A DNA stretch of 64,000 nucleotides from Metallosphaera hakonensis JCM 8857 = DSM 7519 (GCF_003201675.2 NZ_CP029287.2:248001-312000); one strand, 5' to 3'. Shown: positions 33,377 through 42,025, numbered from the stretch's first letter. Notes: generated by a model from the sequence alone, not told the origin. A program made the numbers and translations.

Positions 33377-34678
33377 ATGACTGCACGAGAACGCTCCCCC
33401 AACAGGCCCCATATTTATAATTCTTTTTCCTTAACTCTACCCATGATCTTAGCTACAATGGGTTCCAACAAATCCGTGACCACAATGAACGCTATCATGA
33501 CTGAGGTTTTCACGGGTTTGAAACCCGAAAAAATCAGAATTTACAGGGAAGATTCCAACCTACTTGGAGAGAGTAAGAAAACCTTGGAGAAGGCTCTCTC
33601 CATCCTGGGCATCCGAGCGGAAGTGGAGGAGAAGGTGGTGGGGGAAGACCTCAGGACATGGAAGGAAGTCCTCTCCAGGGACCAAGTTGACGTTTTCGAT
33701 GTGACTCCGGGGAGGAAATACATGGCCATAGCAGGGACTTACTCTCACGGGAACTCAGTTAGATACGTCTACATTAAGGAAGAGGTTGAGGGATATCGCA
33801 TTTTCGGATACATACCTTTCTCTAGGGTAAAGGTTCTCGACGTGAGGAGTGGGGAGAAGGTTGAATTGGATAGGCTTTCGACCCTAGACGCGGATCCCCA
33901 CTCTAGGCTAGAAAGGGACTCTTTGACGGCCCTCTATAATATCCTGGCAATTCATGGTAAAGTAGAAGTTGATGAAGGAGCTTCTAAAGATGATCGTGAA
34001 GACTACGTAGAGCTATGTAAAATGAGGGCCGGAGGGATCAGGTTCAGAGAGGAGGAGGAAATTAGGAAATTTAGGGGAAGTCTGTTCATCGCCGATACCA
34101 ACACCTACATAAACATCGGCCCTAGATTGAGGGATCTGGTTAACTCCAGGAAAATTAACTTACTTGCCTCGAAGACAGTCTTCGACGAGTTGGTGGGGAA
34201 AGTGGTGTCGGGAAGTAAGGATCCCAAGTTATGGAAGTTCTCGCTGGGGGTCGAGAGTTATCGAGATATCCATAAGATTCCCTTTACGAAAGGAGGACAG
34301 AGTTACGGCGATAGGAGCCTTATCGAGGAAATAAGGAACATTAAGTCTAACGTCCAGGATCAGGTCATCCTTTTAACAGGGGACAGGGAGTTGAGCACTA
34401 AGGCCTCCACCTTGGGGATAAAGACTATCTTCCTGTCACAGGAAACGCAGGGCCACATGGATTACGGGGAATATATCTATTGCTTAAGTAGAAGTGGGAG
34501 AGGACTACGTAAACCGACAATTTCCGTTGACGGAAAGGATGTGGTGGAGATCAGGGAAAATCCGGGTACTGAGCTAGGGATTACCCAGGTCGTGACCAAG
34601 GATATGAGATACAACTTCGCTAAAGTCCTGGAGTTACTGCAGGAGATCATGAGAAGAGATCAGGGAACCTCATCCTAG
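33377..34678 (+). CDS. CARF-PIN protein: ligand-sensing domain fused to a PIN nuclease
   Basis: A 433-residue frame. Residues 22-116 (MILATMGSNKSV ... VDVFDVTPGRKYMAIAG) look like a CARF/Rossmann sensor; D-x-T-x-G-x-K is the hallmark loop. Residues ~236-355 are a PIN domain: SLFIADTNTYINIG (D240), FDELVG (E271), SYGDRSL (D312) and ILLTGDRELSTKA (D336). CARF-PIN fusions are known as type III CRISPR ancillary proteins; here none of the other parts is in view. The first ~16 residues come from an IS1-TIR-like sequence, so the true start may be Met23 (33443) or Met28 (33458). Expected action: RNA cleavage on cyclic oligonucleotide binding. Confidence 0.75.
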   Translation: MTARERSPNRPHIYNSFSLTLPMILATMGSNKSVTTMNAIMTEVFTGLKPEKIRIYREDSNLLGESKKTLEKALSILGIRAEVEEKVVGEDLRTWKEVLSRDQVDVFDVTPGRKYMAIAGTYSHGNSVRYVYIKEEVEGYRIFGYIPFSRVKVLDVRSGEKVELDRLSTLDADPHSRLERDSLTALYNILAIHGKVEVDEGASKDDREDYVELCKMRAGGIRFREEEEIRKFRGSLFIADTNTYINIGPRLRDLVNSRKINLLASKTVFDELVGKVVSGSKDPKLWKFSLGVESYRDIHKIPFTKGGQSYGDRSLIEEIRNIKSNVQDQVILLTGDRELSTKASTLGIKTIFLSQETQGHMDYGEYIYCLSRSGRGLRKPTISVDGKDVVEIRENPGTELGITQVVTKDMRYNFAKVLELLQEIMRRDQGTSS

Positions 34679-35245
34679 GGAGTATAGACGAGGTGATCTT
34701 GACTGATAATCAAGAACGTCCAGGAACCAGGAGATTTACGATTCGAGTAAGATGGGGAATTGGCCTATTTCGATCCTCTTTTCCGTGTTCCGTCTCTACG
34801 CCCTAAGCCCTACCCAAGTTCTCACTCTCACATTCTTTCCATCAATGTATTACATAGTCCTCTCGTCGTGCTATCGCACCCTGCAAGTCCTTGCGCATAA
34901 AGGAAACCCTTGACCTCTCCCTGGATCTCAGGTGTGAAAACTTCGTCATATTTCGTCTTAGGTGTGGCAATCATTAAGTCATCATAATCCTTAGTCCCTG
35001 AATTGGTCATATGATCTTGAGTGATCCAATGAACATACTGGGGAGCTTCACCTAGCCTGTCTAACGTGAAACTTAATAGATCTCACAATGTAAATTGTGT
35101 TCTATTGCATAATTTTTATATCAGTTAAATCAATAATATTCAGTTTTATATCGTATTTTTATCTTTCAGTGTACTGAGGTACTCTCTCGTTGATCTTTAT
35201 CAGTATACTGATAAAGGTTTTTAAACACATAGCGAACGTAATCTC
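34679..35245. other. Intergenic before the second DUF4143 ATPase
   Basis: 34679-35100 shows no gene that I can support. The last ~100 bp is AT-rich, with a TATA-like AAGGTTTTTAAACAC just after the palindrome, and leads into the GTG start at 35246. Confidence 0.55.
35166..35215 (+). promoter_or_regulatory. Two operator-like palindromes before the second DUF4143 ATPase gene
   Basis: TCAGTGTACTGA at 35166-35177 and the perfect 20-bp palindrome TTTATCAGTATACTGATAAA at 35196-35215. The core TCAGTxxACTGA is shared with 4372-4383, upstream of the paralogous ATPase. The second palindrome directly precedes the TATA-like box, so a bound protein would block initiation. Confidence 0.65.
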
Positions 35246-36457
35246 GTGAGTGAAATAAAACAGATTCTGCTGGATCAGAGAACGAGGATTGAGAGGAAAT
35301 TTGAAAAAGAAAAGATCATAGAGAGAGACATTCCTGATCTAAACAAGTACATCTCGCATCCCAACGTCCTGGCCATATTGGGGGTCAGGAGATGCGGTAA
35401 ATCTACCCTCGCGGAAACGTTGTTGAGAGGGAGGAACTTCGGCTACGTCAACTTCGACGACGATAGGTTGGCGGGCATTAAATTGGAGGACCTATCTCGG
35501 ATCGAAAAGGCAATCTATGAGCTATTTGGTGAGGTAGAATACTTCCTCCTGGACGAGATCCACAACGTTGATGGTTGGGAGCTCTTCGTAAACAGACTCA
35601 GGGAGGAGGGGAAAAAGGTCGTAGTCACAGGGAGTAATTCCAAATTGCTCTCAGGGGAGTTAGCTACAGCGTTGACGGGAAGGCACATTGACTTCACTCT
35701 CTATCCTTTCTCCTTCTTAGAATATTTGAGGTTCAAAGGGATTAAGGTTGAGATGAGCAACGACGTTTACACTACCACGTCGGAGACAAACATCAAGAGG
35801 GAGTTAGAAAACTACATGAAGATTGGAGGCTTCCCCGAGGCATTGAAAATCTCGGAGGACATGGTTTTCTCCATTTTCTCAGACATAGTGTACAAGGACG
35901 TCGTTTCGAGACTGAAGATAAAGAGGATGGAACTTTTTAAGTTGTTCGCAGTAAACCTGCTGAAATACTACTCCAATGAAGTTTCCCTATCTAAACTCTC
36001 CAAGACTTTGAAAGTGAGCATCAACACCGTGGAGGAGTGGTTCCACGGATTAGTCAACTCTTACGCAGTGATAACTTCAGAGAGGTACACTCAAAAGCCC
36101 AGAGAGGCCATGGTCTCCCCAAAGAAGATTTACGTCGTAGATCCCTCGTTCATATCTTCCATCGCCTTGGATAGCTCCGTGGGAAGGACCATGGAGAACC
36201 TAGTGGCGCTACGCCTTGCGATGAGAGGGGAGAAGTTGTTCTACATCAAGGGGAGTAACTACGAAGTGGATTTCCTAACGCATGGTACTGCGATTCAGGT
36301 TACCTACGCCTCAGGTAAAGACGAAGTCCCGAGGAGGGAAATTGATGGACTAAACAACGTGAGAGCCAAGGAAAGGATCGTGATTTCGTGGGACTATGAG
36401 GACGTGGTAAATAAGGTGAAGTTTATCCCCATTTGGAAATTCTTACTTCACCCTTAG
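35246..36457 (+). CDS. AAA_14/DUF4143 ATPase, paralogue 2
   Basis: A 403-residue protein, GTG start. Walker A LGVRRCGKSTLAE is near residues 45-57, Walker B FLLDEIHNVDGWE near 98, sensor VVTGSNSKLLSG, then TGRHIDFTLYPFSFLEYLRF, the classic AAA_14 block. A wHTH-like region follows (VSLSKLSKTLKVSINTVEEW), and the C-terminal DUF4143 reads EVDFLTHGTAIQVTYASG, a degenerate nuclease-like core. Clear paralogue of 4452-5759 by architecture and by upstream palindromes. Role unproven. Confidence 0.88.
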   Translation: MSEIKQILLDQRTRIERKFEKEKIIERDIPDLNKYISHPNVLAILGVRRCGKSTLAETLLRGRNFGYVNFDDDRLAGIKLEDLSRIEKAIYELFGEVEYFLLDEIHNVDGWELFVNRLREEGKKVVVTGSNSKLLSGELATALTGRHIDFTLYPFSFLEYLRFKGIKVEMSNDVYTTTSETNIKRELENYMKIGGFPEALKISEDMVFSIFSDIVYKDVVSRLKIKRMELFKLFAVNLLKYYSNEVSLSKLSKTLKVSINTVEEWFHGLVNSYAVITSERYTQKPREAMVSPKKIYVVDPSFISSIALDSSVGRTMENLVALRLAMRGEKLFYIKGSNYEVDFLTHGTAIQVTYASGKDEVPRREIDGLNNVRAKERIVISWDYEDVVNKVKFIPIWKFLLHP

Positions 36458-36828
36458 CAGTCACGAAAAGCTACCGACGGGTCATTCGCATCCTTATAGG
36501 AAACTTGAATCGTCTTAACGACTAGGCCTCTCATATTAGAGCAGTAAGGAGTAAGAAATGGAGAGCCCAGACTCGGTCACTATCTAATCTACGAGTCCTA
36601 TTCAAACCGATTAATATCTTTCATTTTCTCAAATTCCAATATTCCCAACTCACTGGCGTTTCTGATAAGTTCTTAGCTAGCGACCGGAGATACTTAGGGT
36701 AAATATTTGCTGGAAATACTAACTTAAGCGGTCACTCCGAGAAAGATCCGTCCCTAAACTACAAACAAGGACGAGCTTCAGTATTTCCTATCCTAAAATA
36801 TTTTTAGATACTCTGGAATAGATATATT
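36458..36828. other. Intergenic with repeat R6 copy
   Basis: Contains the R6 copy at 36656-36720. A TATA-like AAATATTTTTAGATA at ~36797 precedes the HEPN gene. No other gene. Confidence 0.55.
36656..36720. repeat. ~67-bp miniature repeat, family R6, copy 1 (most diverged)
   Basis: GCGTTTCTGATAAGTTCTTA ... GCTGGAAATACT. The other copies, at 40020-40087, 40687-40752 and 43873-43939, have ends AGTGTTTC / GAAACACT. Confidence 0.6.
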
Positions 36829-37221
36829 ATGCAAAGATATAACGACCGGCTACGACAAGCTGAGAGGAATTTAAAGTCGGCTGAAGTAAACATGGAGACA
36901 CGTCTTTATGAGGAAGTTTGTTACGAATCTCAACAAACAGCTGAGAAGGCTGTTAAGGCTCTTCTTAACTTTCATCACAAGGAGGAGAGGAGTCATTCAA
37001 TTACTCTCCTACTACAACGTTCAACAGTGTCAGTGCCTAAGGACGTTGAAGTTTGCTGACAAGAGTTGGACAAAGAATATATCCCCTCTCGTTATCCCGA
37101 TGTATATGATGAAGGGGCACCGGTAGATTATTACAATGAAACGTCGGCCAAACGGTGTCTTGAATGCGGTAAGAGAATTTTGGAGTGGGTGAAGGGGGTT
37201 ATTGGTGGATCTTTGCAATAA
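36829..37221 (+). pseudogene. HEPN-domain gene with an in-frame TGA
   Basis: The frame MQRYNDRLRQAERNLKSAEV ... SQQTAEKAVKALL is a HEPN domain, but a TGA at 37057-37059 (codon 77) interrupts it. After the stop the same frame continues with QELDKEYIPSRYPDVYDEG and ends at 37221, matching the C-terminus of the intact HEPN at 21276-21713 (YIPTRYPDAW). So a single nonsense change, with no frameshift, broke a 130-residue protein. The MNT partner follows with a 20-bp overlap and is intact. Confidence 0.8.
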
Positions 37222-37573
37222 ATATTCCAGGTTAAGTCCAAAAGCAGTGATACTCTTCGGTTCCTATGCGAGGGGAGATTACACAAATGAGAGCGACATA
37301 GACGTTCTAGTGGTATCAGATTTCTTGCCTAGAGACCCCAGGGAAGGTTTCGGGACGGTGTTCGATCCCAAAGAGCCTAAAATTGAGCCCGTCGCACTTA
37401 ATACGGAGGTATTCATAAGAAAGCTTAGGAACGGCTCCACATTCATTCTGGAGATAATTGAGGACGGGAAAATACTCTGTGGAGATGAAAAGTTCATATC
37501 TGAAATGGGGAAAATTTACGCTGAAGTGAGGAAGAGGTTTAGGAGAGTGGGAAAGACCTGGATGTGGGAGTGA
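37202..37573 (+). CDS. Minimal nucleotidyltransferase (MntA-like)
   Basis: A 123-residue MNT with AVILFGSYARGDYTNESDID (GSxARG, DxD). TTG 37202 or GTG 37205 start within the end of the HEPN frame. If the HEPN partner is truncated, the enzyme has no intact target here. Third HEPN-MNT locus of the window. Confidence 0.87.
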   Translation: MVDLCNKYSRLSPKAVILFGSYARGDYTNESDIDVLVVSDFLPRDPREGFGTVFDPKEPKIEPVALNTEVFIRKLRNGSTFILEIIEDGKILCGDEKFISEMGKIYAEVRKRFRRVGKTWMWE

Positions 37574-37627
37574 ACCAAGTTGCAAACGCGTTCAGTATTA
37601 AACGTTCCAGGTGAATTGCTTGGACGA

Positions 37628-37758
37628 TGCTTTGTGGATTACTTCAATTTTTATCAAGCTCAACGTGAAACCTGTTTTTTTAACTTAACGTATGATTTAG
37701 AATTTAAGAAAAATCTATAAGCTTAACACCTGAGAAAATTGAAGCGATCCACAAAGCA
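37628..37758. mobile_element. 131-bp MITE, family R2, copy 1 (9-bp TSD)
   Basis: TIRs TGCTTTGTGGATTACTTCAA and (complemented right) TGCTTTGTGGATCGCTTCAA. Flanked by CTTGGACGA at 37619-37627 and 37759-37767. The size and 9-bp duplication resemble Sulfolobus SM3-type MITEs linked to ISC1058, but that match is not verified. Confidence 0.9.
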
Positions 37759-37794
37759 CTTGGACGATTAGAGTTTAAAGAATCGGATGTTAAC

Positions 37795-37938
37795 TACAAA
37801 TTGTAATTATGGCTGGGACAGCTTGGTTAAGGAAATTGTAAGGCTTGAATTCCTGGGTTAAACGTGAGGAGTGTTCGACTAAATTTGCTCTTTCCTTTAA
37901 ATGAACTGAATTCTTGATGAGGAAGTAGATCGCCCCGT
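37795..37938. repeat. Dispersed repeat, family R4, copy 3 (left end decayed)
   Basis: ACAAATTGTAATTATGGC, GAAATTGTAAGGCTTGAATT, CTTTAAATGAACTGAATT and the right end AGTAGATCGCCCCG match the copies at 23572 and 33109. Confidence 0.55.
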
Positions 37939-37954
37939 TCATAAGTTAAGATCC

Positions 37955-38482
37955 TCACTCACTGCCCTCCATTAATTCCTTAATTAATCTTTCTATCTTT
38001 TCCGATATCTCCTTAATCTCATATTTTGGGAAATATGTGTACATGATGTTTCTAGTCTCCCTTACGACGGTAATTAGGTCACTAAATACGTCCTCTTTCC
38101 TATTATAAATGCTAAAGCCCGGCTCAAAGCCATTGTACTGATACTGGTGAAGGTCCAATACCATCCTCACAAGGTTTACAATATCAACTCCAATCTTCCT
38201 CAGTATTTGTGCTAACGCATACATGCTTTGGGTTGGTACAATGTGGGCTTTCTTCTTAATCCATTCTTTCTCTTCATCACTCTTAGCTAGATTAACCAAC
38301 TTCTCTTCATTAATAACTACTAGAGCACTTAATAACGCCCTTACAGCACTGAAGGCCTTTCCTGCGGAATTCCTAGTATATCCCCATTTCCACAAAGTAA
38401 GTGAAAGGAGGAGATCAGACAAACTCTCAACAACTCTAGCCTCGACGTACTCCTCTCCCACCGTGTAAAGATCCTTCTCCAT
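37955..38482 (-). CDS. PaREP1-like helical protein
   Basis: A 175-residue all-alpha protein. Residues ~20-75 (LSLTLWKWGYTRNSAGKAFS, AVRALLSALVV) resemble the PaREP1 family of crenarchaea, thought to be HEPN-related. No R-x4-6-H site is clear. The start is 7 bp from the TSD of the IS1-family element, so the IS landed in its promoter. Function unknown. Confidence 0.55.
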   Translation of the reverse strand: MEKDLYTVGEEYVEARVVESLSDLLLSLTLWKWGYTRNSAGKAFSAVRALLSALVVINEEKLVNLAKSDEEKEWIKKKAHIVPTQSMYALAQILRKIGVDIVNLVRMVLDLHQYQYNGFEPGFSIYNRKEDVFSDLITVVRETRNIMYTYFPKYEIKEISEKIERLIKELMEGSE

Positions 38483-38497
38483 AACTATTCATTTCCT

Positions 38498-39671
38498 GGG
38501 AGTGTTCTCATGCAGTCATCTTATTCGATAACTACCTGTAAAATTATATCAGATGTTCTCTAATATGCTGTACTCCCCTCAAATAGGCCAGGTTCAAGGG
38601 AGTCTCCTCGTCCGAGAAAACATGCGGGTTCATGACGTTCAACAGGGCCAGGCTGTAGTCCGTCATCCCTCTGCTCCTGTTGACGGCCTTCGTGTCCCTG
38701 GCTAGCCGAGCTAAGTGCGACCTACAGAACGAGTTGTAACTCTCCGCGGTGTGGGTGTACTTCTTGCCCACGACGTGGTGATCTAGGACTTGATAGATTG
38801 AGTAGGCGTCGGTGTAGTGGACCTCGCACTTGGGAAGAGAACTCCAGAGGAAGCGGAAGGTGTTGTAGTCCCTGTCGCCGGTGACGAAGAAGGGAACTCC
38901 GTCGACCAGGGCGTTCCAGATCCAGAGGTTCTGTCGTCTAGGACCGCGTCTCACGTGTACGTAAGTCCAGCTCTCGTCTAGAACCGCGAACTTCGCCCTG
39001 AAGGCCTTCAATTGGGCTTGCAGGATCAACAGGTTAACGTAGGCCTTCAAGCCGGCCCTCTTCACTAAGCTGTAGACCGTGGTCAAGGGCCTTCCCTCAA
39101 CCTTGGATATTCCCCTCAAGCTCATCCTGTTGGTGTACTCCTTCAAGATTCTCTCCCTCTGCTCCCTGCTCATCCTGTGACTCGCAGTTCCGTAAAAGGT
39201 CCTCCCGCAGACCTTACACCTGTACTTGCTCTTCCCTCTTGACGAACCGTTCCTGACCACGCGGTCCGAGTTGCAGGACGGACATCTCGGCCTCGCGTCC
39301 TTCCTCCTCTTGATCCCGAGTTTCTTGATGTAATAATACAAAGTGGAGGGCGGTATCTTGAGCTTGGTGACCTGCACTCCCATCACGTAAGCCGCGAGGG
39401 CGAAGGCGATTTCCTCTGGTCTGTGCTTTCGGGGCTTAAGGTTTAAATTTCTTAGAACGAGAAGTATAAGTTGTGCGAGGGCTACGAGGTTCATGGCATA
39501 CACCTAAAGAACCTCGAGGTCCTCGCACATAAGTCTTTTCGATCCCACGCGTCCTCAAGTATTCAAGTCCACTCGTTGTAAGGACCACAAAAGCCCTTGA
39601 AGAGATTTCTGCCTCGCATTAATATTTTTACAGGTACTTATCGAATAAGATGACTGCATGAGAACACTCCC
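38498..39671 (-). mobile_element. IS1-family element, 1174 bp (8-bp TSD CATTTCCT)
   Basis: Near-perfect long TIRs (GGGAGTGTTCTCATGCAGTC, then ATCTTATTCGATAA). Flanked by CATTTCCT at 38490-38497 and 39672-39679. The length matches the ISC1173 type of Sulfolobales, inferred from length and transposase family only. It inserted directly upstream of the PaREP1-like gene. Confidence 0.9.
38544..39503 (-). CDS. IS1-family transposase
   Basis: A 319-residue DDE transposase; Met4 is an alternative start. An N-terminal zinc-binding InsA-like region reads CPSCNSDRVVRNGSSRGKSK then YRCKVCGRTF, followed by an HTH (GISKVEGRPLTTVYSLVKRA) and a catalytic InsB-like domain: D in FAVLDESWTYVHVR, D in EVHYTDAYSIYQ, and E in KYTHTAESYNSFCR. 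Archaeal IS1 elements encode this as one frame without the bacterial frameshift, as here. It appears intact. Confidence 0.92.
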   Translation of the reverse strand: MYAMNLVALAQLILLVLRNLNLKPRKHRPEEIAFALAAYVMGVQVTKLKIPPSTLYYYIKKLGIKRRKDARPRCPSCNSDRVVRNGSSRGKSKYRCKVCGRTFYGTASHRMSREQRERILKEYTNRMSLRGISKVEGRPLTTVYSLVKRAGLKAYVNLLILQAQLKAFRAKFAVLDESWTYVHVRRGPRRQNLWIWNALVDGVPFFVTGDRDYNTFRFLWSSLPKCEVHYTDAYSIYQVLDHHVVGKKYTHTAESYNSFCRSHLARLARDTKAVNRSRGMTDYSLALLNVMNPHVFSDEETPLNLAYLRGVQHIREHLI

Positions 39672-39769
39672 CATTTCCTGAATACACTTAAAACTATTAT
39701 TCTTATTAATGCTTTGTGAGTACTTCAATTTATTTCAAGGGAATAATATGCTATAAATAGATTTTTTAA

Positions 39770-40640
39770 TCATTGTATTATAACTTGGTAGTTATGTCTT
39801 GACCTTGATTCCTGGAGCCCTGCCCACGATCAGTTTGACCATGTGGATCATCCATGAGAAAGCCCAAAACTTGAGCACGGCTCCCACTATCAGACGAAAA
39901 CTTGTGGTCTTTACGCTCCCCAAAGATGCGTTTCTCGAGAAGAGGGGCTCCATGAGGCATCTCACCCCGTAGCCCTTCTCATACCTCTAACTCTCGTAAT
40001 CCATCTTCCTGAACTTGCTAATGTTTCTGACAAGTTCTTAGGTAGGGACAAGAGATGTCTAGGTCAAATACTTACTAGAAACACTACCGTACATTACTTC
40101 TGGATATGCTTATTTGATGGGCGTTCTTCACGGGGCAACGGCCTCGACCCGTAGACCTTGTTGGCGTCGTAGGTCTTATCGTAAAGCTTCTTCGCTTCCT
40201 TACCCTGGACCTTTAGGTCCTCTACGGTCTCGATCGCAACCTCATTTGTAGCGGCCTCAGCGTTAACCATGTAGAACTCTCCCTTGTCCATGCCCACCTG
40301 GTGCTTGAGGAACTTGGAGTACTCCTTCTTGATACTCTGTGCGACCACGTATTGGCCTCCCATCTGTGATACCCGGGCCGTCAATGACCTCAAGTTCCTC
40401 GTCGGCCTCAGGGAAGGCCAACTTCATTTCTGAGACCCTCTTCCCTATTGTGGACTAGTCCAGACTTGTGGGACGATTTTCGCCCTCTTCAAGGCCCTGA
40501 GCACTCCCTTCCCTGTAAGAACAGGTATAGGAGGCTAGGAAGTCGCTGAACTCCTTGGACTTGTACTTGACCTTAACGTACCTGTTCTCCTCCTGAAGTT
40601 CTCACCAGTGGTTTAAGACTTCGAAGGAAAACATCAACTC
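39770..40640 (-). pseudogene. Decayed DDE transposase fragments (IS5-like)
   Basis: On the minus strand, shifting frames read YVKVKYKSKEFSDFLASYTC, then IGKRVSEMKLAFPEADEELE, GGQYVVAQSIKKEYSKFLK, VEDLKVQGKEAKKLYDKTYD, and farther left KTTSFRLIVGAVLKFWAFS. The KLYxDKxYDA block and the order suit an IS5-like transposase. Multiple frameshifts and stops; no intact termini. R6 repeats lie at 40020 and 40687, within or beside it. Confidence 0.55.
40020..40087. repeat. ~67-bp miniature repeat, family R6, copy 2
   Basis: AATGTTTCTGACAAGTTCTT ... CTTACTAGAAACACTA; near-identical to 43873-43939 (inverted) and 40687-40752. The central block ACAAGAGATGTCTAGGTCAA is invariant in three copies. Confidence 0.75.
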
Positions 40641-40686
40641 GTATCTAGTCACCACTTTCTCGTCGTACTTGCTTCAGTTCCTTGTT

Positions 40687-40752
40687 AGTATTTCTGACAA
40701 GTCCTTAGTTAGGGACAAGAGATGTCTAGGTCAAATACTTACTGGAACTACT
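40687..40752. repeat. ~67-bp miniature repeat, family R6, copy 3
   Basis: AGTATTTCTGACAAGTCCTT ... CTTACTGGAACTACTA. Same orientation as copy 2, 667 bp away. Confidence 0.75.
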
Positions 40753-40854
40753 AGTGCACTTACTCCTCTCCATGAGTAATACTCTACCCAGTTATTTAAA
40801 AATTCTGTATAATTCTGATGCGATTCACAAGTCAAAACAAAAAGAAGGCGCAAC

Positions 40855-40949
40855 TATACTTCCTGAGACTTTGAAGGGCAACGTAACTTTCTCTGATATA
40901 TCGAGTGACTTTGGATGTTATAGTGCGCTTTAGACTAAGACTAAGTATA
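40855..40949. repeat. ~95-bp dispersed repeat, family R5, copy 4
   Basis: ATACTTCCTGAGACTTTGAA ... GACTAAGTATA; the most complete copy, with visible inverted ends ATACTT / AAGTAT. It lies 48 bp before the ATPase start and may overlap its promoter. Confidence 0.75.
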
Positions 40950-40996
40950 ACGACGACCTTGCAACTTTTTAAAGCTAGGGGAAAATAGTTTGAGTA

Positions 40997-42025
40997 ATGG
41001 AAAGAGAAGAGACGAAATCTACATATGTTAATGAGATAGGGATTACGAATCTTAGAGGAAGGAAAGTTTTGGATCATGACAATTTGAAAAATCCCATACT
41101 CCACCCAAAGAAGATTAATGTGATTACGGGATGTAACAGCTCCTTCAAGACTACCTTCCTCGAAACACTTACAGTTGCATTATATATGAGCTCATCCAGT
41201 ACCCCCAATTCACGGCTCATAATGAACTTATCTTCTACCTTGAGGATGGACAATTTATGGTTCTACTTTCTCGCGAGGGACGGGTTTGAGCTTACACTTA
41301 ACGATTACAATGTAAGTAATGCGTTAGGTGAAGAGTTTAAGACCTTAATGCCACCATTTAATCCAGTTACAAAACCAGTGGGATTTAAGTTATATGAAGG
41401 GGGTAAGACTCTCAGGATTTTAAGGATTGATGTACAACCTATTCCTTCTGGTATTAACATATCTCTTGTTGATAGTGTTCTAGATCAATCAACTCCCCTG
41501 CCAAAATACTCGTTTATATCCTTTTCAATTCCCAATCCCTTGACGCAAGAATTTGTTACAGCCTTCATGCCTTTGACGAACTTTTCGAAAATAAAAGAGA
41601 TTATAAAAAAGGTCCTGGACTACGATTTAATAGGTTCAAAGTTTGACGAATTCGGTAGACCTACTATCATAATCTCTGACGGCAACAGAGACATCGAAAT
41701 ACAATTTTTGGGAAGCGGTATTGCTTCCCTAATACTCTTAACTATGGCTTCGAGTAACGACGTTGTGATCTTTGATAATATTGAAAATCACCTTCACCCC
41801 CAGCTTATGTTAAAGGCCATAGACCTAATGAAGGAGAGTAGTTCCCAGTGGTTCATAACTACCCAAAGCGCTGAGTTCCTTAACTACTTACTGAATGAGG
41901 ATCCGCGAGAAGTTATGGTCTACGAGTTCCTCAGGAGAGGTGACATACATATTCGCCAAATAGACGGAGAAAACGCCAAGGAGTTGATCAATGAGCTATA
42001 TGAAGACCTAAGAGGAAACTGCTAA
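40997..42025 (+). CDS. ABC/SMC-like (AAA_15/21, OLD-type) ATPase with altered motifs
   Basis: A 342-residue ATPase. Walker A is NVITGCNSSFKTTFLET (G45-x4-F50-K-T: Phe replaces the usual Gly before Lys). A signature-like FLGSGIASLILLT is at ~238-248, Walker B VVIFDNIENHLHPQL at ~256-270 (Asn261 in place of Glu), and a switch FITTQSAEFL with Gln for the usual His. The overall order is that of OLD-family ATPases (TTHS, DExENxLHP). It ends at the base before the TOPRIM gene's ATG. I infer a two-component ATPase-TOPRIM system comparable in layout, not proven in homology, to PARIS or split OLD defence systems. Confidence 0.82.
   Translation: MEREETKSTYVNEIGITNLRGRKVLDHDNLKNPILHPKKINVITGCNSSFKTTFLETLTVALYMSSSSTPNSRLIMNLSSTLRMDNLWFYFLARDGFELTLNDYNVSNALGEEFKTLMPPFNPVTKPVGFKLYEGGKTLRILRIDVQPIPSGINISLVDSVLDQSTPLPKYSFISFSIPNPLTQEFVTAFMPLTNFSKIKEIIKKVLDYDLIGSKFDEFGRPTIIISDGNRDIEIQFLGSGIASLILLTMASSNDVVIFDNIENHLHPQLMLKAIDLMKESSSQWFITTQSAEFLNYLLNEDPREVMVYEFLRRGDIHIRQIDGENAKELINELYEDLRGNC

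Larger units (their letters stand above)
37574..37954. other. Intergenic made of two repeats
   Basis: Consists largely of the 131-bp MITE R2 (37628-37758) and an R4 copy (37795-37938). No gene. Confidence 0.65.
39504..40996. other. Gene-free stretch with IS debris and three repeats
   Basis: 1.5 kb between IS1 transposase and the ATPase-TOPRIM operon. Holds the end of the IS1-family element, a decayed transposase region (39770-40640) and R6 and R5 repeats. A TATA-like TTTTTAAAGC at ~40966 precedes the ATPase start. Confidence 0.6.

Noticed and set aside
34828-35010. 60-codon minus-strand frame upstream of the second ATPase
   Set aside because: Low plausibility, no promoter, no recognisable family.
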